The translations under genes were made by a program, and so were the position numbers. Under the pieces are notes generated by a model. It saw only the letters and a list, made by a program, of their open reading frames with translations, ran no database searches and had not been told where the DNA came from. Below are positions 1 to 8,571 of a stretch of DNA of 64,000 bases, piece after piece. Numbering within the stretch: the first letter of the stretch is position 1; each line of letters starts with the position of its first letter. Origin of the DNA: JABDJL01 sp963664065. Its GTDB lineage: Bacteria; Pseudomonadota; Gammaproteobacteria; Xanthomonadales; SZUA-36. The stretch is taken from NCBI GenBank assembly GCA_963664065.1, contig OY760942.1:1364001-1428000 (forward strand), given 5' to 3'.

Positions 1-19
1 AGATCAGAGGCTTCCTGAT

Positions 20-1051
20 TCAGCCCCGCCAGGCACCGAATTCAAAATCCACCAGGACGGCAAATCCCCAGGAGGCCTCTCTTTGTTTGTGGCTTTCCAG
101 TTTCGGCCAGGTCAGCGTGGGGCCAATATTGATAAACAACCACTCGCGAGCCAACTTCCGGCGCCAGGTCAGTTCAAAACCATATTCATGCAGGGCAACC
201 TCATGATCCGTTTCGCCCCTGGCAAACGATAGAAGTGAAACACCGGATTGGTCCCCCAGTTTGTGATACCAGGTATGACCGGTGAACCATTGAGTTCCCT
301 GGGTAGATTCAGAAACCGTTCCGAGCAGTTCCCAGCGCATCACGTTTTCTGTGCTGAGTGTTCTTACGGTATCGATTCGGGTTGTTGTACCGAAACCTGT
401 TCCATCGCGCCAGAACAGGGTTTGCCTGAAACGTAGATCTGTATTCGGTCCGAGTTTCGCCTCCGTGCGATACTTCGCCTTAACGTACAAACGAACCGGA
501 GTTCGCAGTCGCAGGCCAACCGAATAATCCCAGCCCGTTCTGGATCCCTCCCGGTCGTTATAACCAAGTCCCAGCAACCACTCGGAATCGTCACCGCCGG
601 CAATTCCATCGCGAAAAGCGCTTTCCTGCAGAGTTTCAGTGTCGCTCACGTAGGAGTCTTCTTCTACCCGGCCAAAGAATGCGTTCCAACGGCTGCTGAA
701 GTTAGGCAAGTCGCTGAGAACCCGGAAGCGGGCTTTGGTTTTTGCCCCTTCAAATTCGTTCCAGGACATGCCCAGCGACAACCTTCCACCGACAGCCTCT
801 TCCTGAAAATCCACGCTGTCGCCAAACAAGCCGTCTATCCATCGAACTGCGCGGCACGAAAATTCGTGTACACCGCTCTGCATTTTCTCCGGAAGTTTGT
901 CCTGAGCCGCCACCTGCTCACACTTATCAGGATCACTCAAAACCCCGGCCGACGGAACAGCACGTGATTCATCTTGCGTTTGAGCAATCACGCCGTTGCT
1001 CACCAATAAGGTCAACAAAAAGGTCAATTGTTGGTTAATTTTGGAATTCAT
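20..1051 (-). CDS. Putative outer-membrane beta-barrel protein of unknown function
   Basis: No family recognised with certainty. The reading frame is open to 1198, but the ATG at 1051 begins a clear Sec signal peptide (MNSKINQQLTFLLTLLVSNG, cleavage near VIAQ), so 1051 is chosen, giving 343 aa. After a short region with two cysteines (about residues 43 and 70), most of the protein from about residue 85 on alternates polar and hydrophobic/aromatic residues in short segments (for example YSVGLRLRTPVRLYVKAKYR and WLFINIGPTLTWPKL), which suggests an outer-membrane beta-barrel. It lies divergent to trpS with a 146-base gap that must hold both promoters. Location in the outer membrane is inference; a soluble beta-rich periplasmic protein is possible. 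Confidence 0.5.
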   Translation of the reverse strand: MNSKINQQLTFLLTLLVSNGVIAQTQDESRAVPSAGVLSDPDKCEQVAAQDKLPEKMQSGVHEFSCRAVRWIDGLFGDSVDFQEEAVGGRLSLGMSWNEFEGAKTKARFRVLSDLPNFSSRWNAFFGRVEEDSYVSDTETLQESAFRDGIAGGDDSEWLLGLGYNDREGSRTGWDYSVGLRLRTPVRLYVKAKYRTEAKLGPNTDLRFRQTLFWRDGTGFGTTTRIDTVRTLSTENVMRWELLGTVSESTQGTQWFTGHTWYHKLGDQSGVSLLSFARGETDHEVALHEYGFELTWRRKLAREWLFINIGPTLTWPKLESHKQREASWGFAVLVDFEFGAWRG

Positions 1052-1197
1052 CAATTGTCCGCAATCAATCTCCGCGTTCCAGTTTATTTCACAATCATGA
1101 CGCGAATGAAGCAAGGATATGCTTTTTTCGGCGCAAGGCCTGCAGATTGCCGTAAAATATCGCCGGAAAATCATAAAGCACAAAGCGTGAAAAATCA

Positions 1198-2205
1198 ATG
1201 AACAAAAAAACCGTCCTTACAGGCATCAGCACCACCGGAACACCCCATCTGGGCAACTATGTCGGCGCTATTAAACCAGCGATTGAGGCAAGCCGTTCAA
1301 CACGGGTGGAATCGTATTACTTCCTCGCGGATTTACATGCGCTGATCAAATGCCATGATCCCGAACTGGTGCAGCAATCCACATTGGAAATTGCAGCAAC
1401 CTGGCTGGCCCTGGGGCTCAACACTGACAGTGCAACTTTTTACCGGCAATCTGACGTGCCGGAGATCAGTGAATTGACCTGGCTGCTAAGCTGCCATACG
1501 GCCAAGGGCCTGATGAACAGGGCACATGCCTACAAGGCAGCTGTGCAGGGAAATATTGAAGCCGGTGAAGACCCGGATTTTGCCCTGAATTTGGGCCTGT
1601 TTTCCTACCCGGTTCTGATGGCGGCCGACATACTGATGTTCAAAGCCAATGAAGTTCCGGTCGGGCGCGACCAGGTTCAACACCTGGAGATGGCGCGCGA
1701 TATTGCCCAGCGTTTCAATCATAATTTCAGCGAATTGTTTGTGCTTCCCGAGGCCGTTATTGATGAAAATGTGGCAGTGTTGCCAGGCCAGGATGGCCGG
1801 AAAATGTCCAAGAGTTATCACAACACCATCCCGATATGGGCGCCGGAAAAGAAATTGCGCAAATCCATCATGCGGATCGTAACCAATTCATTGGAGCCTG
1901 GTGAGCCCAAGCAGACTGATGGCTCTGCCCTGTATGCCATTTTCGCGGCATTTGCCGGCAAACAACAACGCGAAGAAATGAAATCTGCGTTTGCACAAGG
2001 GATTGCCTGGGGAGAAGCCAAACAAAAGACCTTTGAGCTGATCAACGCAGAATTGGCGCCTGCTCGCGAACGTTACCAGGAGTTGATCGACAAACCCGCT
2101 TTGATTGAAGAAGAGCTACAGGCCGGTGCGCAAAAGGCACGTAGCTGCGCACAGCCATTCCTGCAGCGAATCCGCCACGCCATAGGTCTCAGGCCATTGT
2201 CCTGA
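1198..2205 (+). CDS. trpS: Tryptophan--tRNA ligase
   Basis: Cytoplasmic class I aminoacyl-tRNA synthetase charging tRNA-Trp with tryptophan. The 335 aa length is normal for bacterial TrpS. The HIGH-type signature is seen as TPHLGNYVG near residue 15 and the KMSKS loop as GRKMSKS with lysine 202 starting at base 1801. The ATP/tryptophan-binding segment VGRDQVQHLEMARDIA is also present. The ATG at 1198 is preceded by no strong Shine-Dalgarno sequence. It is followed after 18 bases by an FAH-family gene on the same strand, so the two may be cotranscribed. Confident assignment. Confidence 0.97.
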   Translation: MNKKTVLTGISTTGTPHLGNYVGAIKPAIEASRSTRVESYYFLADLHALIKCHDPELVQQSTLEIAATWLALGLNTDSATFYRQSDVPEISELTWLLSCHTAKGLMNRAHAYKAAVQGNIEAGEDPDFALNLGLFSYPVLMAADILMFKANEVPVGRDQVQHLEMARDIAQRFNHNFSELFVLPEAVIDENVAVLPGQDGRKMSKSYHNTIPIWAPEKKLRKSIMRIVTNSLEPGEPKQTDGSALYAIFAAFAGKQQREEMKSAFAQGIAWGEAKQKTFELINAELAPARERYQELIDKPALIEEELQAGAQKARSCAQPFLQRIRHAIGLRPLS

Positions 2206-2223
2206 TCACGGGGCCTTTGAACG

Positions 2224-2925
2224 ATGCCAACGGACTATGTGTTTCAGGCCACCCCTACACCCGCATTAGCGATTGCAGGCAGCACAGCTTTATGTCCCGT
2301 CCATCGGATTTATTGTGTCGGGCGAAACTATGCCGCACATGCCAGAGAGATGGGGCTCAGCGAACGGGAACCGCCATTTTTCTTTTCAAAACCGGCCGAC
2401 GTAATCACCCAGTCGGAGGCTGTTGCCTACCCTTCCCGCACCAGCAATCTGCACCACGAGGTCGAATTGGTTGTTGTGATTGGCAAGCAAGGCAGAAATA
2501 TTCCTCTGGATTCGGCGCTTGAGTATGTGTATGGCTACGCCGCAGGTGTGGACCTGACCAGGCGTGACCTGCAGGCCACGGCAAAGAAAAATGGCCGGCC
2601 GTGGGATGTTGCCAAGGGTTTCGATGAATCCGCTCCGCTGTCCAGCGTTTACCGCGCATCTGAAATCGGACATCCGGCAACGGGAAAGATCATCCTCTCG
2701 GTAGACGGCGAGCGCAGGCAAAGTGGCGACCTGTCTGACATGATCTGGTCAGTTCCTGAAGTGCTGGCGGAGTTATCCGCTTATTTTGAATTGATGCCCG
2801 GTGACCTGGTGTTCACCGGCACCCCGGATGGTGTTGCTGCAGTCACCCCGGGTTCAGTCATCGATTGCGCCATCGAAGGGGTGGGAACTCTCCGGTTCAC
2901 GATGACCGGGAGTGCGGCATTATGA
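2224..2925 (+). CDS. Fumarylacetoacetate hydrolase (FAH) family protein
   Basis: Member of the FAH superfamily, metal-dependent C-C bond hydrolases or decarboxylases acting on acylpyruvate-type compounds. The 233 aa length fits the single-domain FAHD1/YcgM-like branch. Family marks seen: YCVGRNYAAHAREMG near residue 36, the metal-ligand region HHEVELVVVIGKQG near residue 77, VDLTRRDLQATAKKNGRPW near residue 110, and the C-terminal MPGDLVFTGTPDGVAAVTPG. Substrate cannot be read from sequence; acylpyruvase/oxaloacetate decarboxylase-type activity is the usual family assignment. Its stop overlaps the start of the next gene by four bases (ATGA at 2922), indicating translational coupling with trhO. 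Confidence 0.85.
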   Translation: MPTDYVFQATPTPALAIAGSTALCPVHRIYCVGRNYAAHAREMGLSEREPPFFFSKPADVITQSEAVAYPSRTSNLHHEVELVVVIGKQGRNIPLDSALEYVYGYAAGVDLTRRDLQATAKKNGRPWDVAKGFDESAPLSSVYRASEIGHPATGKIILSVDGERRQSGDLSDMIWSVPEVLAELSAYFELMPGDLVFTGTPDGVAAVTPGSVIDCAIEGVGTLRFTMTGSAAL

Positions 2926-3869
2926 ACGCCAAGCATGTTGGGGAAGGACAAAATCCCGATGAAGCAGCAATGGTTGCGGCGTTTTACAAATTTGTGCAAT
3001 TGCCCGACTACCGGGATTTGCGTGTTCCCCTGCAACAACAATGCAACGACCTCGATCTGTTGGGAACGATTCTGTTAGCAGAAGAGGGGATCAATGGCAC
3101 AGTCTCGGGTCTGCCAGACGGTGTTTTGCGGCTGTTTGAATTCCTGCGCGAAGATCCACGCTTCTCCAGTCTGGGATATAAATCGTCAAGGGTCAGTAAA
3201 GCGCCGTTCTACCGGATGAAAGTCAGGCTAAAAAAGGAGATCGTCAGCCTCGGCGTGGACGGCCTCGACCCTGGCGATCAGGCAGGTGATTACGTGGCAC
3301 CCGAGGACTGGAATGAGCTGGTCAGCAGACCTGACGTCCGCTTGATCGATACGCGAAATGACTACGAGGTACACCTGGGAAGTTTCGAGGGCGCGGAAGA
3401 TCCGCAAACCCGCTCTTTCCGGCAGTTTCCGCAGTGGGTCGAAGATAACCTCGATCCCGAACACGACCAGCACGTGGCCATGTTCTGTACCGGTGGAATT
3501 CGCTGCGAAAAAGCAACTTCGTATCTTAAATTCCGCGGTTTTCAGAACGTCTATCACCTTGACGGCGGGATATTGAATTACCTTGAAAAGGTAGATCCGT
3601 CCGATAGCAGCTGGAGAGGGGACTGTTTTGTATTTGATAACCGCGTGACGGTTGACCACGAGCTCAGGCAGGGTGATTTTGAGGTTTGCCCGGCATGCAG
3701 GATGCCGGTTACCGAAGATGACCGAAATTCACCGATGTTCGAACTGCACGTATCCTGTCCAAAATGTTTTCATCGCCTCACAGCTGGAAAACGCGAGAGC
3801 CTGCTGGAACGCGCAAAGCAAATTGAATTGGCTGCTGCGCGTGGTGAGAAACATCTCGGAAGCCGCTAG
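2922..3869 (+). CDS. trhO: tRNA uridine(34) hydroxylase TrhO (rhodanese domain)
   Basis: Oxygen-dependent hydroxylase of the YceA/TrhO family that makes 5-hydroxyuridine at tRNA position 34, first step toward cmo5U/mo5U. The frame is open from 2865, but ATG 2922 overlaps the upstream stop (ATGA) and gives 315 aa; a further ATG at 2970 is an alternative. Seen: N-terminal FYKFV..LPDYRDLR and LLAEEGINGTVSG typical of the UPF0176 domain, then a rhodanese domain with the active-site loop FCTGGIRCEKATSYL near residue 188, and a C-terminal cysteine-rich part (CPACRMP, CPKCFHRL) that may bind zinc. Confident by motif. Confidence 0.9.
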   Translation: MNAKHVGEGQNPDEAAMVAAFYKFVQLPDYRDLRVPLQQQCNDLDLLGTILLAEEGINGTVSGLPDGVLRLFEFLREDPRFSSLGYKSSRVSKAPFYRMKVRLKKEIVSLGVDGLDPGDQAGDYVAPEDWNELVSRPDVRLIDTRNDYEVHLGSFEGAEDPQTRSFRQFPQWVEDNLDPEHDQHVAMFCTGGIRCEKATSYLKFRGFQNVYHLDGGILNYLEKVDPSDSSWRGDCFVFDNRVTVDHELRQGDFEVCPACRMPVTEDDRNSPMFELHVSCPKCFHRLTAGKRESLLERAKQIELAAARGEKHLGSR

Positions 3870-3901
3870 CGGCAAGCACCGTAGACCGCTAACATGGAGT
3901 G

Positions 3902-5074
3902 ATGGAATCCCCGGAAAATAATTTTGAAGCTCAGCTTGCAAAAGTGACGGAAAACATCGATCAGGCACCGGAATTGCTGTTTGATCCGGACGTTGTCGAC
4001 TGGTTACCCGAATGGCTGCGGCCGTCATGGGAATTCCTTGCGACCTATCCGGTAGTACTGTTGCCGGTACTGGTTATTATTGGCTACCTGCTAGGCAAGG
4101 CCTTTCAGTCTATCCTGGCCAGGAGTCTTGAAAAGATCACCAGTCGCACACCCACCAAGTTGGACGACGTACTGATCAAGGCTGTCAAGAAACCGGTGTT
4201 GCCAACCATGGTGATTTTTTCATTGCTGTTGGGTACCAGTGCGTGGAATTTGCCGGAATTTCTGCACAACCTGACGATACGTTTGCTGTATACGATGCTG
4301 TTATTAATATGGACACGGTCGGCAATGCAGGTGGCACATGTTGTCCTCGAAATTCTGTCCCGCTACCGGCACCGGTTTGAAATCATTCAACCCCGCACGA
4401 TGCCGGCCTTTGACATGACACTCAAGATTCTTGTGGTGGGTGCTTCTGCCTATATGTTCATAATGATATGGGGTATCAACCCGACTGCCTGGCTTACATC
4501 CGCCGGAGTGATCGGTATAGCAGTGGGTTTTGCGGCTAAAGATACGCTGGCGAATTTCTTCTCCGGCATTTTCATCATTGCCGATGCGCCTTACAAACTC
4601 GGCGACTACATAATGCTTGATTCGGGAGAGCGGGGAATAGTGAAAACCCTGGGGATGCGCTCGACGAGATTGCTGACCCGGGATGATATTGAAATCACCA
4701 TTCCCAATGCAGTGATCGGCAATGCCAAGATCATCAATGAAAGTGGCGGGCCGTCAGAAAAGGAACGGATACGCATACCTGTTGGTGTTGCCTATGGCAG
4801 CGATGTGGACCAGGTTTGCGAATTACTGAAAGAAATTGCACTTGCACAGGCAGAAATCAGCAAGGATCCAGAACCCCGGGTTCGATTGCGTGCCTTTGGC
4901 CCCAGTTCACTGGATTTCGAATTAATGGGCTGGATCGAACACCCTGAGCTTCGGGGCCGAATCCGCCACGAGCTTCACATGAATATTTATAAGGGCTTTG
5001 CAGAAGCAGGAATCAGGATTCCGTTCCCTCAGCAGGATGTACACGTTCGCAGTATGCCGCCTGACATCGAATAA
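3902..5074 (+). CDS. MscS-family mechanosensitive ion channel
   Basis: Inner-membrane small-conductance mechanosensitive channel protein, about 390 aa. ATG 3902 is taken; GTG 3899 directly before it is equally possible. Predicted membrane segments lie near residues 48-68 (YPVVLLPVLVIIGYLLGKAF), 97-115, 125-145 and 175-195, followed by the pore-lining helix and beta domain signature: LTSAGVIGIAVGFAAKDTLA then NFFSGIFIIADAPYKLGDYI. The C-terminal soluble vestibule domain follows. It is more like the YnaI/YbdG-type medium-length MscS proteins than the 286 aa E. coli MscS. Role in osmotic down-shock is family knowledge; which homologue it corresponds to is unclear. Confidence 0.9.
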   Translation: MESPENNFEAQLAKVTENIDQAPELLFDPDVVDWLPEWLRPSWEFLATYPVVLLPVLVIIGYLLGKAFQSILARSLEKITSRTPTKLDDVLIKAVKKPVLPTMVIFSLLLGTSAWNLPEFLHNLTIRLLYTMLLLIWTRSAMQVAHVVLEILSRYRHRFEIIQPRTMPAFDMTLKILVVGASAYMFIMIWGINPTAWLTSAGVIGIAVGFAAKDTLANFFSGIFIIADAPYKLGDYIMLDSGERGIVKTLGMRSTRLLTRDDIEITIPNAVIGNAKIINESGGPSEKERIRIPVGVAYGSDVDQVCELLKEIALAQAEISKDPEPRVRLRAFGPSSLDFELMGWIEHPELRGRIRHELHMNIYKGFAEAGIRIPFPQQDVHVRSMPPDIE

Positions 5075-5080
5075 TTCAGG

Positions 5081-5173
5081 CAGGAGCGAGGATCAGCTCG
5101 CGAATGAAGTTACGGCGAGAATTATGCTTCGTAGAAACGTAGGAGCGATGACCACATCGCGAATGTGGATTGG
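5081..5173. repeat. Two REP-like palindromic units
   Basis: Two related units lie tail to head after the mscS stop. Unit A (5081-5127) begins caggagcgaggatcagctcg and unit B (5139-5173) begins gtaggagcgatgaccacatc. Each has a short stem: GCGAG/CTCGC in A and GCGATG/CATCGC in B, both followed by GCGAAT. The stem bases differ between units but stay paired. A third copy closely matching unit A is at 63097-63141. This layout resembles Pseudomonas-type REP sequences (GTAGGAGCGAGC...GCTCGCGA), which is recalled family knowledge and not a search result. Confidence 0.7.
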
Positions 5174-5178
5174 TAGGT

Positions 5179-5260
5179 AACTGTTTTTGCGACACGCCGT
5201 TAATACATCCATGCAGGCTCGAACCAAACATCCATGTTTGGCACGGTCAAAAAAACAGTT
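5179..5260. repeat. Nested inverted-repeat element, possible bidirectional terminator
   Basis: Outer arms aactgttttt (5179-5188) and aaaaacagtt (5251-5260) are perfect inverted repeats. Inside is a second perfect palindrome, CCAAACAT CC ATGTTTGG (5224-5241). The structure sits between the convergent ends of mscS and proS, so a transcription stop for both strands is plausible. The inner text (gcgacacgccgttaatacat) looks like a dispersed gammaproteobacterial repeat, but this is from memory. Confidence 0.6.
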
Positions 5261-5289
5261 TCCGGGTACTCTCCTGAAGCCGCGTGCAC

Positions 5290-7011
5290 TTACCCGTCTT
5301 CGAGTCGCGCCAAAATATTCTGTACCAGGCCTTCCATCGGAATGTCTTCATTCTCATCTGCTGTGCGCGCCTTGAACTCCAGTTTGCCCTCGTCCAGTCC
5401 ACGCTCACCAATAACCAGACGGAAGGGGATTCCGATCAACTCCATGTCATTGAACATGACTCCGGGTCGTAAATTTCGGTCGTCATAAAGCACATCGACA
5501 CCTGCATCGACCAAGTCCTGGTAGACCTGGTCGGCAAATTCACGCACACGATGTGATTTCTTTGCGTTCATCGGCAACAACGCCAACTGGAACGGGGCCA
5601 GTGGTTGCGGCCAGCAGATTCCCTTTTCGTCATGGTTTTGCTCTATCGCTGCAGCCACAATACGCGAAACGCCAATACCGTAGGAGCCCATGGTAATCAC
5701 CTGGGATTTGCCGTCTTCACCCAACACCACGGCATTCATTGCCTCGGAGTACTTGGTGCCCAGCTGGAAAATATGTCCGACTTCTATTCCGCGCGCCAGC
5801 TGCAGCACGCCTTTTCCATCGGGACTGGGGTCGCCTTCCTGGGCATTTCTGAGGTCGGCTATTTCCGGCAGTCCAATATCGCGTTCCCAGTTGATGCCAA
5901 ACAGGTGCTTGTCTTCTACATTGGCCCCGGCAGCAAAATCTGACATCAGGGCAACTGCCTGGTCGGCAATGCAGGGCAAATCGAGCTTTACCGGCCCCAG
6001 CGAGCCTGGTCCGGCGCCAATTGCCCCGCGAATCTCTTCATCGGTGGCAAAAGTAAGCGGGCTGGAAACGGCATCAATTCGCTCAGCCTTGATGGCGTTG
6101 AGCGTGTGGTCACCGCGAATCAGCAAGGCAACAAAGTCAGATTCCACATCTTTTGCCGCCCTTGCGATCAGGGTCTTGACGGTTTTTTCTATATCAAGGC
6201 CGTGCTGAGTGACCAAATCATCTATTGTGTGTACACCCGGGGTGTCAACCGTTCTCATGTCTTCAGTAGGCTCAGCTCTCTGGCTCCCGGGTGGTGCAAC
6301 TGCCGTCAGTTCGATATTTGATGCATAGTCGGATTCGCTGGAAAATGCGATCACGTCCTCACCTGATTCGGCAAGCACATGGAACTCATGCGACTTGCTA
6401 CCGCCAATGGAGCCGGAATCTGCGATCACACTGCGGAAACGCAAACCGCTGCGGGTGAATATGCAGGAATAGGCCTCGTGCATCTGCCAATAGGTTTCTT
6501 CCAGACTGGCCTGGTCGATATTGAAGGAATAGGCGTCCTTCATCAGGAATTCACGAGATCGCATGACACCAAACCGGGGCCGGATTTCATCCCGGAACTT
6601 GGTCTGGATCTGGTAAAACACCACGGGTAACTGTTTGTAGCTTCGCAGTTCGTTCCTGGCAAAATCTGCCATGACCTCCTCATGAGTGGGGCCAAAGCAG
6701 AAATCCCGTCCGGCACGGTCACGTATCTTAAGCAATTGGCCACCAAACTCTTCCCAGCGGCCTGATTCCTGCCAGATTTCCGCTGGTTGAACGGCGGGCA
6801 TCAGCATTTCCAGGTAGCCGGCGCGGTCCATTTCCTCGCGGACAATATTTTCGACTTTCCGCAATACCCGCAGGCCCAATGGTGTCCAGCTGTAAATGCC
6901 GGAAGTCAGTTTGCGGATCATTCCGCTGCGAATCATCAGTTGGTGGCTGACGATTTCTGCGTCGGAAGGTGTTTCCCGCGTGGTGAACAGGTGGAATGAA
7001 CTGGCTTTCAT
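5290..7011 (-). CDS. proS: Proline--tRNA ligase
   Basis: Class II synthetase charging tRNA-Pro, cytoplasmic, 573 aa, the usual length of the bacterial-type enzyme. Order seen: catalytic motif 1-2 region (TSGIYSWTPLGLRVLRKVEN near residue 37; FCFGPTHEEVMADFARNELR near 105; RPRFGVMRSREFLMKDAYSF near 150), then the inserted YbaK-like cis-editing domain (about 225-385, with TVKTLIAR and LPCIADQAVALMSDFAAGAN), motif 3 (VTMGSYGIGVSRIVAAAIEQ near 440) and the anticodon-binding domain. The ATG at 7011 gives the standard N terminus MKASSFHLFTTRETPSDAEI. It stands alone on the minus strand, with convergent mscS downstream. Confidence 0.97.
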   Translation of the reverse strand: MKASSFHLFTTRETPSDAEIVSHQLMIRSGMIRKLTSGIYSWTPLGLRVLRKVENIVREEMDRAGYLEMLMPAVQPAEIWQESGRWEEFGGQLLKIRDRAGRDFCFGPTHEEVMADFARNELRSYKQLPVVFYQIQTKFRDEIRPRFGVMRSREFLMKDAYSFNIDQASLEETYWQMHEAYSCIFTRSGLRFRSVIADSGSIGGSKSHEFHVLAESGEDVIAFSSESDYASNIELTAVAPPGSQRAEPTEDMRTVDTPGVHTIDDLVTQHGLDIEKTVKTLIARAAKDVESDFVALLIRGDHTLNAIKAERIDAVSSPLTFATDEEIRGAIGAGPGSLGPVKLDLPCIADQAVALMSDFAAGANVEDKHLFGINWERDIGLPEIADLRNAQEGDPSPDGKGVLQLARGIEVGHIFQLGTKYSEAMNAVVLGEDGKSQVITMGSYGIGVSRIVAAAIEQNHDEKGICWPQPLAPFQLALLPMNAKKSHRVREFADQVYQDLVDAGVDVLYDDRNLRPGVMFNDMELIGIPFRLVIGERGLDEGKLEFKARTADENEDIPMEGLVQNILARLEDG

Positions 7012-7102
7012 GAATTATCTGGTGGCCCGGGAACATTGATCGAAAATCAAGCCAACATTCTAACGGCACTGACCGCCCCGGCATAGAATTTAATAGAGGT
7101 GT

Positions 7103-7609
7103 TTACTGGCTGCAGTTTTCGGCGAGGTAGGCGTTGGCTTCGTTCAGCCTGGTTTCGCGCTCATCGTCATCCATCCTGTGGGCATCGCCTTTTTCGTCAT
7201 ACACCAGCACCCTTGGACGTTCAACCCTGGATTTTTGACTACGCATGATTTCGCGTCTGACAGCTATTTTGCGTGCTTCCTCGGCATTTTTACGCCGGTT
7301 TTCAGCACGATCCTGACGTCTTTGTTCTGCGATTGACAGTTCGGGAGCCTCGCCCTCCCGGGCAGCGGCGTCAGCAGCAATACCTGCAGCGGATTCGGGA
7401 ACTTTACTTTTTTCGGGACTGACCAGTTGTACGGTATTCGGCCTGACATTGATCAGGCTACCTTCCACGCCATCCGGTATCCGGTCGCCGTAATGGACCG
7501 AGCCGTCCTTGTCGACCCAGCGGTAAACCGCACCGGCGGCCATGACCTGTGGAATGGCGGCCAGCGCGCCAGTCAGCACCAATACCGCTAGCATTAATTT
7601 TCTTTGCAT
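7103..7609 (-). CDS. DUF4124 domain protein, exported
   Basis: Small exported protein of unknown function, 168 aa from the ATG at 7609. That start is chosen because it opens a signal peptide (MQRKLMLAVLVLTGALAAIP, cleavage near VMAAG); the frame is open further upstream but without coding character. The DUF4124 signature follows at once: AVYRWVDKDGSVHYGDRIPD, residues about 25-45. The rest is charged and rich in Arg, Glu and Ala (about 90-168), probably an extended or coiled segment. Many gammaproteobacteria have several DUF4124 proteins; no enzymatic role is known. It is divergent from pssA. Confidence 0.8.
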   Translation of the reverse strand: MQRKLMLAVLVLTGALAAIPQVMAAGAVYRWVDKDGSVHYGDRIPDGVEGSLINVRPNTVQLVSPEKSKVPESAAGIAADAAAREGEAPELSIAEQRRQDRAENRRKNAEEARKIAVRREIMRSQKSRVERPRVLVYDEKGDAHRMDDDERETRLNEANAYLAENCSQ

Positions 7610-7734
7610 CTTCGATATCCTTGCCGAAGAGAGGATGAACAGTATATAGCACAGGCGGCGCCAGACCACATTTGCCATCAGGATTTCAGGACGCTGCGTG
7701 ATATCATTCGAGCTCCGAAAAACCAGGTTTTCTG

Positions 7735-8571
7735 ATGAGTCCAGCAAGAAAAATTCGACAACGGGGAGTCTTTCTTTTACCCAATGCCCTGACCACCGGC
7801 GCATTGTTTGCTGCGTTTTACTCAATTATTGCCGGTATCAATGGAAATTTCGCCGGCGCGGCTATCGCAATCGTGGTTGCCGGGGTACTCGATGGCCTGG
7901 ATGGACGTGTCGCACGATTGACCAATACCCAGAGCGATTTTGGAGTTCAATACGATAGCCTCTGCGACCTGGTTTCATTCGGCCTGGCGCCGGCATTGTT
8001 GGCGTTCAACTGGTCGCTGAAAACCTTGGCCGAATACGGCGTGATGGCCGGGAAACTCGGCTGGCTTGCCGCATTTATCTATGTGGCTTGCGCCGCGTTG
8101 CGCCTGGCGCGATTCAATACCCAGGCTGAACATGATAACAAGAGTTATTTTCAGGGCCTGGCCAGCCCGGCGGCGGCAGGTACATTGGTGACCACGATAT
8201 GGTTCTGTGTGGACCAGGGGATCCAGGGTGCCACCGTCCAATGGTTGATATTGCTTGAAACCATCCTGCTGGGGATGTTGATGTTCTCGCAGATTCGATA
8301 TTACAGTTTTAAAGCCTGGCCGCGTTCCCAGCGCGTTCCCAGCGCCTGGATTTTCGTTCTGGTGTTGCTGATCGTTTTGCTTGCTATAGATCCGCCCTCG
8401 GTGTTGATGACGCTGGGCATCATTTATGTGGTTTCCGGTGTGGTGATTACCTTTGCGGGGAGACGAAACTGGAAATCGAGGCGCGCAAGGCGGCTCGCTG
8501 CCCGTTTGCCGAAACAAGGCATGCCGGATTCTCAAATACCGAAAACAAAGCGGATGAATCAGAATGAATGA
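7735..8571 (+). CDS. pssA: CDP-diacylglycerol--serine O-phosphatidyltransferase
   Basis: Integral membrane CDP-alcohol phosphatidyltransferase making phosphatidylserine, the precursor of phosphatidylethanolamine. The catalytic motif DG-x2-AR-x8-G-x3-D-x3-D is complete: DGLDGRVARL (near residue 61) and FGVQYDSLCD. Several hydrophobic helices follow (for example IFVLVLLIVLLAI). The 278 aa length and the multi-helix topology match the Bacillus/Pseudomonas-type PssA, not the soluble E. coli enzyme. The basic C-terminal tail (about 245-278) is cytoplasmic by inference. It overlaps the next gene by eight bases. Confidence 0.93.
   Translation: MSPARKIRQRGVFLLPNALTTGALFAAFYSIIAGINGNFAGAAIAIVVAGVLDGLDGRVARLTNTQSDFGVQYDSLCDLVSFGLAPALLAFNWSLKTLAEYGVMAGKLGWLAAFIYVACAALRLARFNTQAEHDNKSYFQGLASPAAAGTLVTTIWFCVDQGIQGATVQWLILLETILLGMLMFSQIRYYSFKAWPRSQRVPSAWIFVLVLLIVLLAIDPPSVLMTLGIIYVVSGVVITFAGRRNWKSRRARRLAARLPKQGMPDSQIPKTKRMNQNE

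Noticed and set aside
1..15. AGATCAGAGG at the left edge resembles the right end of the 14.9 kb MITE.
   Set aside because: Only ten bases match before the texts part (CTTCC against TTCCC), and the rest lies outside the window.
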